Of a stretch of DNA of 64,000 nt, positions 17,454 to 25,313 are shown in pieces. Source of the stretch: an uncultured Bacilli bacterium (GTDB lineage Bacteria; Bacillota_I; Bacilli_A; RF39; UBA660); NCBI GenBank assembly GCA_934096105.1, contig CAKOLH010000001.1, positions 62,001 through 126,000 of the forward strand, written 5' to 3'. Every line of letters starts with the position of its first letter. The first letter of the stretch is position 1. Position numbers and translations under genes: made by a program. Below the pieces are notes generated by a model. That model searched no databases. It was given only the letters and a program-made list of their open reading frames with translations, and had not been told where the DNA came from.

Positions 17454-17567
17454 AGAAAAATATGTAAAAAAAGAAAAAATGCAAGAAAAAGAACAAAATA
17501 TGAAATATTCGATGAAGAATACTATGATTGGAATTTGAACTATGAAACAGTAAATCAGATAATATAA
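17454..17567 (+). pseudogene. Possible gene remnant at the left edge of the accessory block
   Basis: A short open stretch without a start codon encodes a protein-like tail ending ...DEEYYDWNLNYETVNQII before TAA at 17565-17567. Its acidic and aromatic composition looks more like coding sequence than spacer. It may be the 3' end of a gene truncated when the neighbouring block arrived. No family was recognised. Confidence 0.25.
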
Positions 17568-17613
17568 TATTTAAAATGTATGGTATAATTTTATTAGATG
17601 GAGTGATTATAAT

Positions 17614-19281
17614 ATGAGTAAAATTAATTCGAAAGACTATGTCGTTTTAGATGTTGAAACAAATGGTTTATCATCATTAAAACATGATCTTTTATCTATA
17701 TCTATTTATAAACCAGATGACAATAAAATCTATGATAGATTCTTACCTCTTGAATTAAATAGTTTTGTGGAAACATATTGGATAAATGGTATAGATGAAG
17801 ATATGCTATCTGATAAAACACCTTTAACTCAAGAAGAATTTGATAAACTAGTTAATGATTTTGAACTTGATAGAAGAACAATATTAACTTATGGAAGTAT
17901 TGATGAAAAATTTATAAAGAACTATTTAAAAAGAAAAAAAATTAATGGATTTGAAAAATTAAATTTTTATAATTTTAAACATAATATTATTTCAAGTAAA
18001 TTCTCAGAAGGGAATATTACAAAAGATAATTTATGTAGAATGTATAATGTTGGTAATATTCAAGATATACATTCAGGACATGATGATTGCCTACTTGAAT
18101 GGCAATTATTTAGAAAAATATATAATAAATTTTTACTAATAGTGTCTAATAATGTGTATGAGTTGAGTGATAAATACATAGTTCCAGTCAGTTATTTACA
18201 GTCATATAGTAATTTTAAATATTATATGGATATTCCAAAAGTATATATAAAAACAAGAACTATAAAAAAAATTAAGTTAAATAAAATGAAAATAACGAGA
18301 TTTGATACTAATGTTAGTGGAATAAGCATAGAACATTTAATTAATACTATGTTAGATGTCAAAAAAGTCAGGTCGTGTGAATTTGAATTAAAAAATAAAA
18401 GTAATCTTACATTTGTTGGTCGTTTGCCTTCTGAGCTTGATGAAATACCTATTATTTTAAAGAATGATGGAACTGTTTTCACTTGGAAAGTAGAACATGA
18501 AAAATATATCAAAGCAGTTAATAAAACTACTGAACGATTAAAAACGCAAATCGAACCGCTTATAGAATATATCAAGACAGAAATATTTAATAATAAGTGT
18601 ATTTTGTCTCAAGAATTAATTGTTGACAAAAGGTATAATATCCTATGCAAATGTGATCTATCTAATGAACATGCAGTATTAGAAATAAAGACGGGAAATA
18701 ATTTGGATTTTGAAAAAATAAAACTGCAATTATATTGCGAGTCTAATAATAGACCTGTTTATGTCTTACATTTGGATTGGAATAAATTAGAATTTATAAT
18801 TACAAAAATCGATTTTATTGATGAACTAGACTATTTTGAAATAAAAAGAAAAGATGATATAAAAAAGAGTACCAAAAAGTTTCAACAAAGACTTCCTAAT
18901 AATGACTTACTTGTTTTAGAATATATTAATTCAAATTATCCTGTTAAATTAAAATGTTTAAAATGTAATAATGAGTGGATCTGTAGTTATAATAAAATAT
19001 TATATAATCCAATATGTCCAAAATGTTTTCCTCAAAAGCATGTTACATTAGTAGAAAAAAAAGTAATGATTAAAGAAAGTGAAAAGATTAATTATGGTAA
19101 AAAATTTAGTGAAAAAATATTTTCTAAATCTAATGGTACGATAGAAGTATTAAAATACTATGGTTCAAAATCTAATGCAGAAGTTGGATGTTTAATATGC
19201 AATCATATATGGAAAATTAGAGCAGATCATTTATTAGATAGGTGTTATTGTCCAAATTGTAGAAAAAATAATAGGAAATAA
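17614..19281 (+). CDS. DEDDh exonuclease + PD-(D/E)XK-like nuclease + two zinc ribbons
   Basis: A 555-residue multidomain protein, inferred to be a nuclease. Residues 1-175 look like a DnaQ-type DEDDh exonuclease: VLDVETNGL (D..E), a central Asp in GSIDEKFIKNYL, and IHSGHDDC giving HxxxxD. Residues about 320-400 contain a CKCDL Asp, then AVLEIKTG and LQLYCES, matching the D...ExK...Q pattern of Cas4/RecB-like PD-(D/E)XK nucleases. The C-terminus has two CxxC...CxxC units (CLKCNNEW...CPKC and CLICNHIW...CPNC) like the zinc ribbons of short-patch-type endonuclease proteins. It is monocistronic in an accessory-looking block. The domain combination is unusual; the substrate is unknown. Confidence 0.65.
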   Translation: MSKINSKDYVVLDVETNGLSSLKHDLLSISIYKPDDNKIYDRFLPLELNSFVETYWINGIDEDMLSDKTPLTQEEFDKLVNDFELDRRTILTYGSIDEKFIKNYLKRKKINGFEKLNFYNFKHNIISSKFSEGNITKDNLCRMYNVGNIQDIHSGHDDCLLEWQLFRKIYNKFLLIVSNNVYELSDKYIVPVSYLQSYSNFKYYMDIPKVYIKTRTIKKIKLNKMKITRFDTNVSGISIEHLINTMLDVKKVRSCEFELKNKSNLTFVGRLPSELDEIPIILKNDGTVFTWKVEHEKYIKAVNKTTERLKTQIEPLIEYIKTEIFNNKCILSQELIVDKRYNILCKCDLSNEHAVLEIKTGNNLDFEKIKLQLYCESNNRPVYVLHLDWNKLEFIITKIDFIDELDYFEIKRKDDIKKSTKKFQQRLPNNDLLVLEYINSNYPVKLKCLKCNNEWICSYNKILYNPICPKCFPQKHVTLVEKKVMIKESEKINYGKKFSEKIFSKSNGTIEVLKYYGSKSNAEVGCLICNHIWKIRADHLLDRCYCPNCRKNNRK

Positions 19282-19440
19282 AGTAAATTAATATTATAAA
19301 AATAATTAATATATAATATAAATTATTATAATATGATGAAAACTAATAAAAAATTGTTTTTAATAGAATTTAATTTGAATTAAGTTATTTAAAAAAAATT
19401 TATATTTGATATAATAATAAATTGTATGGAGGAATTATAA

Positions 19441-20228
19441 ATGAATAAGAAGTATCTGTTAGTGACAATTTTTAGCTATTCATTATTAGGATGGTTATTA
19501 TATTGTCTATTTACGACTGAGTCAAATACTTATGTTACTATGACATCAATATTTATTCCTGTATTAATAGGAGCAATAATTAAATATGATTCTGATACTA
19601 AAAAAAAAATAGCGAATATTATGAGCCATTATATCATTATATAAGAACATATTATGATGTGTTGTCACAGCCTCGTTCATATATGAATATTGGAAAAAAG
19701 CATGAAATGATAACTGAAATAACTCAAGATATTCTAAGGTTTCTAAATAATAATTTAAAATATTCATCAGAAAAAATAAATGAAAGGTTAGGGATAATAT
19801 TATTTAACAAATATAAAAATCATGATAACAATGAATTTCAAGATGTATATGATACAAATAGTTTGATTCCGATGCTGATGAAGGAAATAATTGAAAATTA
19901 TAATGTGATGTATTTTAATCATTTTTTAGCTAGAAGAATATGTATGTTTTCAAATCGCATATCCAAAGCAAATCATTTAATTTATATTTATTGCGATAGC
20001 TTTATTATGGATTTGGCTCGAAAAAAAGAGTGTGCCATTTCCTTGGCTGAATGTGTAGAAACCTATGATTATATTCAAAAATATAGAGAAAAAAATTATA
20101 AAAAATATTATAAGTTATATCATTTTTGTAAAAGAAACAAAAATAAAAATTATGAGGAAGTTATTTTAAAGTTGAATAAAAAATTTGGAATAAAAATTAA
20201 AAATATAAATTTTAATGAAGAAAAATAA
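19441..20228 (+). pseudogene. Two-helix membrane protein split by a frameshift at an A10 tract
   Basis: Bases 19441-19644 encode 67 residues with two membrane helices, ending soon after ten A at 19600-19609. In the next frame, coding sequence runs without a stop from inside the same A-tract (after TAA at 19599) through to 20228. Joined there, the product is one protein of about 260 residues with a soluble, basic, helical C-terminal domain. One extra A, or a slip in transcription or translation, restores the frame. The second part has only a GTG at 19659 with no ribosome binding site, so separate translation is unlikely. It could be a pseudogene, a phase-variable gene or a slippage gene. Its family is not recognised. 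Confidence 0.6.
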
Positions 20229-20420
20229 AATGCTTTAATCTTGAGAAAATTTATTTTAAGTCTTATATTATAAGTAATGTGAAAAAGTTAATTGTAGATT
20301 GTTAATAATATGCTTCAGTGATATTATATACTGGAGTTAGACCAATAACACTTTTGCTTTCTTTGATAACATGCTATAATTGATATGTGAAAGATTAAAG
20401 ATTAATTATTTTGAGGTAAG

Positions 20421-20828
20421 ATGAAAAAATATAATGTGATTGTTGTTTTTGATAAAGATTTAAATAAAACATTAATGTGTAAAAGAACTAAAGAACCATA
20501 TAAGGGTATGTTTAATTTAGTTGGTGGAAAAATTGAAAGAGAAAATGATGGACTTAATGAAGCGTATAGAGAATTAAATGAAGAAACTAATCTAACTAGT
20601 GAAGATATTTCTTTGATACATTTTATGAATATTGAATATGTTGTATTTGAAAAGTTGATTGAAGTTTATTATGGCATATTAAATAAGGAAGTTCGTTTAA
20701 TAGAGGAAGTTAATAAGCTTGAATGGGTTAGTGTAAATGATAACTTTTTTGATATTAATAAATATGCTGGTGAAGGAAATATTGGTCATATAATTGAGGA
20801 AATTAAAATTAGTATGAATATGCATTAA
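20421..20828 (+). CDS. Nudix-family hydrolase (divergent Nudix box)
   Basis: A 135-residue cytoplasmic protein with the Nudix fold, a family that hydrolyses nucleoside diphosphate derivatives such as oxidised nucleotides. The box starts GGKIEREN and ends YRELNEETNL, so the metal-binding REXXEE core is intact. The Glu of the GX5E part is displaced by one position and Asn is at the usual place. The N-terminus (VVFDKDLNKTLMCKR) resembles MutT-like members. ATG 20421 has GAGG upstream. Substrate not predictable. Confidence 0.75.
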   Translation: MKKYNVIVVFDKDLNKTLMCKRTKEPYKGMFNLVGGKIERENDGLNEAYRELNEETNLTSEDISLIHFMNIEYVVFEKLIEVYYGILNKEVRLIEEVNKLEWVSVNDNFFDINKYAGEGNIGHIIEEIKISMNMH

Positions 20829-20829
20829 T

Positions 20830-21120
20830 TTACATATTCTTTTTAATAGCATTATTAATTATGTCACCGACTTTTTCTAGAGTATCTTTTGTTACGGGGG
20901 TATTTCCATTATTTATATGTGATTTCCATTCTTTGTTAAAAGTATAACTTCCATTGGTGCATAGAGTTTGGGCTATTAGCATTATCCAGTTACCAACAGC
21001 GTTCTGCTCGGTACTTGTTAAATTATCTATTAGAGCTAATCCTATGATAAAGGCTAGGGCAGTTAATGATTTATCTTCAATATTTTGATTGTTCATAGTA
21101 AATTTTATTCTTTTTTGCAT
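20830..21120 (-). CDS. Small conserved-looking hypothetical protein
   Basis: A 96-residue protein with two moderately hydrophobic helices, LTALAFIIGLALIDNL and AVGNWIMLIAQTL, followed by a charged C-terminus. It is convergent with the Nudix gene, two bases apart. The start is uncertain: ATG 21120 and ATG 21096 both lack a clear ribosome binding site. The function is unknown. The even hydrophobic pattern and absence of stop codons support it as real. Confidence 0.5.
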   Translation of the reverse strand: MQKRIKFTMNNQNIEDKSLTALAFIIGLALIDNLTSTEQNAVGNWIMLIAQTLCTNGSYTFNKEWKSHINNGNTPVTKDTLEKVGDIINNAIKKNM

Positions 21121-21160
21121 AAATTAGTAGTGAAAGTATAAAAAAATATTGTTTTAGTAG

Positions 21161-21189
21161 TTGACACTAATCTCTAAAAATGGTATACT
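21161..21189 (+). promoter_or_regulatory. Promoter of the tRNA-CAU/tRNA-Leu operon
   Basis: TTGACA (21161-21166), 17 bp, TATACT (21184-21189). The transcript would start near 21196 and carry a leader of about 50 bases with a nested hairpin. Confidence 0.85.
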
Positions 21190-21199
21190 TATTTTGTTA

Positions 21200-21228
21200 T
21201 TCAGAGAGCGGATGCTCTAACAACTGAA
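21200..21228 (+). promoter_or_regulatory. Pre-tRNA leader hairpin complementary to the tRNA
   Basis: TTCAG...CTGAA (21200-21204/21224-21228) encloses AGAGC ggat GCTCT. Bases 21209-21221 are also perfectly complementary over 13 bases to 21267-21279 in the D-arm/anticodon-arm part of the tRNA just downstream, so the leader can fold on itself or onto the tRNA. Confidence 0.6.
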
Positions 21229-21248
21229 TATGTACTATTTATGCTGAT

Positions 21249-21325
21249 GGACCCTTAGCTCAGTTGGTTAGAGCATCCGGCTCATAACCGGGCGGTCGCA
21301 GGTTCGAGTCCTGCAGGGTCCACCA
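21249..21325 (+). tRNA. tRNA with CAU anticodon, probably tRNA-Ile2 (lysidine type)
   Basis: Seventy-seven bases including CCA. The acceptor begins GGACCCT and ends AGGGTCC, the anticodon loop is CTCATAA and the T loop TTCGAGT. The body (TTAGCTCAGTTGGTTAGAGC, GGTCGC) resembles bacterial tRNA-Ile2, where C34 is changed to lysidine, more than elongator tRNA-Met. The identity call is from remembered family sequences; the tRNA itself is certain. Confidence 0.9.
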
Positions 21326-21336
21326 CTAAATATTAC

Positions 21337-21420
21337 GCGGGTGTGGCGAAATTGGCAGACGCGCTAGACTTAGGATCTAGTGGTTTATCCGTGGGGGTTC
21401 AAGTCCCTTCACCCGCACCA
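21337..21420 (+). tRNA. tRNA-Leu(UAG)
   Basis: A class II tRNA of 84 bases with acceptor GCGGGTG/CACCCGC, anticodon loop CTTAGGA (anticodon TAG), a long variable arm, T loop TTCAAGT and encoded CCA. It lies 11 bases after the CAU tRNA in the same transcript. Confidence 0.96.
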
Positions 21421-21434
21421 AATTGTATATTAAG

Positions 21435-21462
21435 AAGTTCAAAGTAAATTTGGACTTTTTTT
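21435..21462 (+). terminator. Terminator of the tRNA operon
   Basis: AAGTTCAAA (21435-21443) pairs with TTTGGACTT (21449-21457), one G-T, followed by T5. Confidence 0.8.
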
Positions 21463-21473
21463 AATACTTATTT

Positions 21474-21510
21474 ACTCGAACCGCTTGACGCCGGTTTATG
21501 AGCTTGCACT
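21474..21510 (-). other. tRNA-like remnant (CAU anticodon to T arm), inverted
   Basis: The minus strand reads GCTCATAAACCGGCG then GCGGTTCGAGT. It matches the anticodon loop, variable region and T loop of the CAU tRNA at 21280-21309 but with broken stems. It is a GC-richer patch in otherwise AT-rich spacer. The complementary 5' portion of such a tRNA occurs inverted in the leader at 21206-21221, on the other side of the tRNA pair. Confidence 0.45.
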
Positions 21511-21517
21511 ATTAAAC

Positions 21518-21550
21518 AAAAATCAATTTCAAACGAAATTGATTTTTATA
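21518..21550. terminator. Perfect 13-bp terminator hairpin
   Basis: AAAAATCAATTTC (21518-21530) and GAAATTGATTTTT (21535-21547) pair perfectly around AAAC. Being symmetrical with A/T ends, it can stop the minus-strand nucleotidyltransferase message and any read-through from the tRNAs. Confidence 0.85.
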
Positions 21551-21561
21551 AGGAGTTTTGA

Positions 21562-22341
21562 TTATACTATAAATGGTGGTTTTTTTGTGTATTTTAAACA
21601 AAAATTATTTGGATTAAAGTTTAAGCCTTGAAAGCAAAAGAAGTATAAGTCTTTTAGATTATCAAACATAATATTTTTGTTATTCAATTTTAAACATAAT
21701 AGATATTTTTCAATAAAATTCTGTTCTGGCAATTGATGAATTGGAGAAGAAATATATTTTTGTGCATACTCATTATTTGTATAAATTTTTTCTATTTTTG
21801 TTGCGGGTAGGTCTATTATTCCATTTATTCTACTATATAAAGTTCTTATTTTTTCTAATGTTATATAATAAACTGAATAGAAACTATCGTTATAAAGTAA
21901 TGACTCCAAATCTTCAATTCTATTATTTATGGAAAAAATAGAAAACTTTTCTTTATCGGTAAATGAAGTGTTTATTTTTGTGCTATATAATTTTTGTGCA
22001 TAATCTATTAATTCTTTTACTTTATTGTCTGTATCATATATGATTTTACATGTTGCAAATTTTGTTAGATGTGATGGATCGTTATTTTTAATTTCATTTT
22101 TTATTAACTCATAAATTCTTTTTATGTCTTGAATGAAATATTCTATTCTTACTCCATCAATATTTAAACTACCACAGTCTTGAGTATTATAGTTACTCTT
22201 TATTATCATAATATCTAAATCGGATAAGGTGGTATTTGTTCTTTTTACATAACTTCCATAAGCTATAATTCCAATATAGTCGCTTATATTTAAAACTTTA
22301 CAAAAATTATCAATATAGTATTTTATTTCATCATAGGTCAT
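21562..22341 (-). CDS. Nucleotidyltransferase-domain protein (Pol-beta superfamily)
   Basis: A 259-residue protein. The N-terminal domain has the nucleotidyltransferase signature GSYVKRTNTTLSDLDIMII (GS-x10-DxD), and a third acidic residue in GVRIEYFI. The C-terminal half is helical, with no known substrate-binding motif. Relatives include antibiotic adenylyltransferases and toxin-like minimal nucleotidyltransferases, but no HEPN/antitoxin partner is adjacent. It is convergent toward the tRNA operon and separated by a strong hairpin. The substrate is unknown. Confidence 0.75.
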   Translation of the reverse strand: MTYDEIKYYIDNFCKVLNISDYIGIIAYGSYVKRTNTTLSDLDIMIIKSNYNTQDCGSLNIDGVRIEYFIQDIKRIYELIKNEIKNNDPSHLTKFATCKIIYDTDNKVKELIDYAQKLYSTKINTSFTDKEKFSIFSINNRIEDLESLLYNDSFYSVYYITLEKIRTLYSRINGIIDLPATKIEKIYTNNEYAQKYISSPIHQLPEQNFIEKYLLCLKLNNKNIMFDNLKDLYFFCFQGLNFNPNNFCLKYTKKPPFIV

Positions 22342-22377
22342 AATATATATCCTTTCCTTGTGTTGTTATTGTATCAT

Positions 22378-23265
22378 TTAATTTGTAATAATTTCGATAA
22401 GTTTCTTTGTACTAAAATTAGGTACATGATTTTTTGATAATGCAATTCCTATATATCTATTAGGAATTTTTTCTTTTATTTTTAGTTCGAATAGCTCTTT
22501 ATTCTTTATAGATTTTTTAATATATTCTTTTGTTACATATCCAATACCAAGACCAATTTTCGAAAATTCGGTTACTAGTGAATAACTTGTTAGCTCAATA
22601 TTTGGTTTAAGAATAACTCCGTTTTCTCTTGCAAAGTCATCTAAAAATTCTCTGGTATTTGAACCTTTTGCTTGTAAAATTAAAGGGTAATTGTTTAAAT
22701 CTTTTAAGGATATTTCTTTATCAATTAAATCTTTGTATTTACTATTTGCTACAAAACAATCATTTATTTTTTTACATTTAATAATATCAATGTCATTACC
22801 ATAATTTTTGTTATTTAAATTCAGTATTACAATATCTATTAATCCATACTTTAGTTTTGATATTAATTCTGAGGTTAAACTGGTTGTTATCTGTATATTT
22901 ATTTTAGGATATAATGAATGAAATTTATCTAAATATGGTAGTAAAAATTCTTTTGCTAGTGTTGCACTAACGCCAATTTTTATACATCCGGTTTCTAAAT
23001 TGATAAGATCTGTGAATTTGTTTTCAGCATTATTGATGTATTCAATGGCTTGTTTTATATAATTATAAAATTCTTTTCCTTCTTCGGTAATAATAACACC
23101 TCGTTTAGTTCTAACAAATAATTGGCCTCCTAATTGTTCTTCTAGATTTTTAATTGATTTGCTTATTGCTGGTTGAGAAATGTTTAATTCTTCACTTGCT
23201 TTAGTAATATTACAATGATTAGCAACTACATAAAATATTCTATATAATTCAAAGTCTATATTCAT
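22378..23265 (-). CDS. LysR-family transcriptional regulator
   Basis: A 295-residue regulator. The N-terminal winged helix-turn-helix (FYVVANHCNITKASEELNISQPAISKSIKNLEEQLG) is followed by a linker helix and a periplasmic-binding-protein-like effector domain starting near residue 88 (GCIKIGVSATLAKEFLLPYL). The start is ATG 23265 (minus) after GGAGG at 23275-23271; a longer frame to 23277 is not needed. It is divergent from coaE-coaD-MBL by about 90 bases, the classic LysR arrangement, so it probably controls that cassette and itself. The effector is unknown. Confidence 0.9.
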   Translation of the reverse strand: MNIDFELYRIFYVVANHCNITKASEELNISQPAISKSIKNLEEQLGGQLFVRTKRGVIITEEGKEFYNYIKQAIEYINNAENKFTDLINLETGCIKIGVSATLAKEFLLPYLDKFHSLYPKINIQITTSLTSELISKLKYGLIDIVILNLNNKNYGNDIDIIKCKKINDCFVANSKYKDLIDKEISLKDLNNYPLILQAKGSNTREFLDDFARENGVILKPNIELTSYSLVTEFSKIGLGIGYVTKEYIKKSIKNKELFELKIKEKIPNRYIGIALSKNHVPNFSTKKLIEIITN

Positions 23266-23326
23266 GATAACCTCCATTTATGACAGACATAATAAATATG
23301 TATTTTAATTATATCAAAAAATGCAA

Positions 23327-23332
23327 TATAAT
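23327..23332 (+). promoter_or_regulatory. -10 element of the coaE-coaD-MBL operon
   Basis: TATAAT lies 23 bases before the coaE start; no good -35 lies 16-18 bp upstream. A consensus -10 with a poor -35, divergent from a lysR gene, suggests activator dependence. Confidence 0.5.
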
Positions 23333-23354
23333 ACAAGTGAATTGGAGGAAAAAT

Positions 23355-23912
23355 ATGATTATAGGTATTTGTGGTAAGTCGGGTAGTGGCAAAAGTACAT
23401 TGTCAAATCAAATAATACAATTAACAAACAAAGAAGCTATACATTTAGATATTGATAAAATTGGTCATAGTGTATTACTTTTACCAGAGGTAAAAGTGGA
23501 ATTAATAAATTCATTTGGAGAATCTATTATTAAAGATAATATTGTTGATAGAAAAAAACTTGGTGAAATAGTTTTTAATTCACGGAATAAAATGAATAGA
23601 CTATCTGATGTTGTGTGGAAATATATGCAAATAGAAATTGATGATTTTTTAGAATTTAATAAAGATAAGATTGTTATTTTAGATTGGTTATTATTACCAA
23701 TTTCAAAATACTTTGATATGTGTGATATAAAAATACTTTTAGATATTCCATATGATGTAAGAAAATATAGGGCAATTAAAAGAGATAATATATCAGAAGA
23801 AGCATTTGACTTAAGAGAAAAGGCAAGTATTAATTTTAATAAAAGTATATTTGATTATGTTTTAAAAACAAACGATAAAGAAATAGTTAAAAGGTTGGTG
23901 AATGTATTATGA
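23355..23912 (+). CDS. coaE: Dephospho-CoA kinase-like P-loop kinase
   Basis: A 185-residue P-loop kinase. GICGKSGSGKST is the Walker A; HLDIDKIGHSVL and VDRKKLGEIVF match the DPCK pattern (LDAD and DR..L...VF). A lid region is rich in Lys/Arg. DPCK phosphorylates dephospho-CoA in the last step of CoA synthesis. It directly precedes coaD, the preceding pathway step, with a 4-base overlap, which strengthens the assignment. ATG 23355 follows TTGGAGGA. The sequence is divergent from typical CoaE, so a related nucleoside kinase is possible. Confidence 0.75.
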   Translation: MIIGICGKSGSGKSTLSNQIIQLTNKEAIHLDIDKIGHSVLLLPEVKVELINSFGESIIKDNIVDRKKLGEIVFNSRNKMNRLSDVVWKYMQIEIDDFLEFNKDKIVILDWLLLPISKYFDMCDIKILLDIPYDVRKYRAIKRDNISEEAFDLREKASINFNKSIFDYVLKTNDKEIVKRLVNVL

Positions 23913-24394
23913 CAAAAGTTTTATATCCGGGGAGTTTTGATCCAATAACAAAAGGACATATGAATATAATAGAGCAAGCAAGTAATTTATTTGATGAGGT
24001 TATAGTAGCAGTTATGCAGAATCCTTTAAAGAAATTTGGGTTATTTACTTTAGAGGAAAGAATGGAAGTAATAAAAAAAATATATCAAGAGGCAAATAAT
24101 ATAAAAATTATATCTGCAAGTGGTGCTGCTGCTGATGTTGCACTATTAAATGGGTGTAAGGCAATTATCAGGGGACTTAGAAGTTTGAGTGATTATGATT
24201 ATGAGGTTCAATTGCAACAAATAAATAAAGAAATATCAAATAATAAAGTAAATACAATTTGTTTGTTTGCAGATAAAGAATATCAATTTGTATCATCAAG
24301 TATGGTTAAGGAAATCTTTAGTCTTGATAAAGATATTTCAAGGTATGTGGATCCGATTGTGAAGGAAAGAATGTTAATAAAAAAAGGAGTTTGA
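23909..24394 (+). CDS. coaD: Phosphopantetheine adenylyltransferase
   Basis: CoaD joins AMP to 4'-phosphopantetheine to make dephospho-CoA. The 161-residue protein has the nucleotidyltransferase motif YPGSFDPITKGHMNII at the start, the substrate-binding region GLRSLSDYDYE, and YQFVSSSMVKEI near the end, with normal family length. ATG overlaps the coaE stop (ATGA), so both are co-translated. CoaD is normally found beside rsmD or recG; here it is under a divergent lysR gene. Confidence 0.93.
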   Translation: MTKVLYPGSFDPITKGHMNIIEQASNLFDEVIVAVMQNPLKKFGLFTLEERMEVIKKIYQEANNIKIISASGAAADVALLNGCKAIIRGLRSLSDYDYEVQLQQINKEISNNKVNTICLFADKEYQFVSSSMVKEIFSLDKDISRYVDPIVKERMLIKKGV

Positions 24395-24398
24395 TGAA

Positions 24399-25160
24399 AT
24401 GAGTAAAATAGTAATTACACCACTTGGAACGGTATCACCTTATACAAAAGGAAATATGAATTGTCCTGGACTTTTGGTTCGATATAACGATAAAAAAATA
24501 TTATTAGATTGTGGTAATGGTGTAACAAGATTATTAAATTTTCCAGAGGATTTAAAAGATTTAAGTGTAGTTATTACACATTATCATAAAGATCATTTTG
24601 GAGATTTAGGGGCTATACAATATGCTTCGTATGTCTATCATAATTTAGGATTACTTGATAAAAAAGTAAAAATCTATTTACCTAAGAATGATATAGGATT
24701 TAATAAAGTATCAATTGTTTCTAATGATGAAAGTTATTCAAATTATTATGATATAAGCAATTCATATTCATTTTTTATAAACGATTTAAATGTAACTTTT
24801 GAAGATAATTATTCACATACTATTGAATCATATATGGTTAAACTGCAAAATAGAGATTTTAAAATTGTTTATACTTCTGATGTTGGTACAACAAATTTTA
24901 ATAAATTGGTGAATTTTTGTAAAGATGCTGATTTAATTATTTGTGAGAGTTCATTCTTACAAAAACATAATACTAATAGTAAAACTCATATGACTGCTTA
25001 TGCTGCTGGTATTTTGGCGAGTAAGTCTAATGCAAAAAAATTATTATTAACTCATTTTTGGCCCGAAGAAAATAAACAATTATATTTAGAGGAGGCACAA
25101 CAAAACTTTGAAAATGTGGAAGTTGCTATAGAAGATAAAAAACTAATATTAATAAGATGA
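24399..25160 (+). CDS. Metallo-beta-lactamase-fold hydrolase (RNase Z-like subgroup)
   Basis: A 253-residue MBL-fold protein. THYHKDHFGD provides the HxHxDH zinc motif near residue 60. Further His/Asp ligands appear in YTSDVGTTNF, SKTHMTAYAAG and LLTHFWP. The overall pattern resembles RNase Z/ElaC-like and related phosphodiesterase-type hydrolases. It lies four bases after coaD as the third gene of the LysR-linked cassette. The substrate is unknown; a CoA-related ester or phosphodiester is conceivable from context only. Confidence 0.8.
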   Translation: MSKIVITPLGTVSPYTKGNMNCPGLLVRYNDKKILLDCGNGVTRLLNFPEDLKDLSVVITHYHKDHFGDLGAIQYASYVYHNLGLLDKKVKIYLPKNDIGFNKVSIVSNDESYSNYYDISNSYSFFINDLNVTFEDNYSHTIESYMVKLQNRDFKIVYTSDVGTTNFNKLVNFCKDADLIICESSFLQKHNTNSKTHMTAYAAGILASKSNAKKLLLTHFWPEENKQLYLEEAQQNFENVEVAIEDKKLILIR

Positions 25161-25313
25161 TGTAACTATAAATTAGAAACTATGAGATAGTATCATTTAA
25201 GTTATTTAAATTAATTATGATTTAGAGTTTATTTAATGTTGGTGTTATTATTAATAGTTAAACTTTTTGTATATTTTACTATTTATTGTTAATAATATTA
25301 TTGGTGAATAAAT

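Noticed and set aside
19659..20228. Independent gene starting at GTG 19659
   Set aside because: No ribosome binding site, and the coding frame continues upstream into the A tract, so it is better read as the second half of the 19441 gene.
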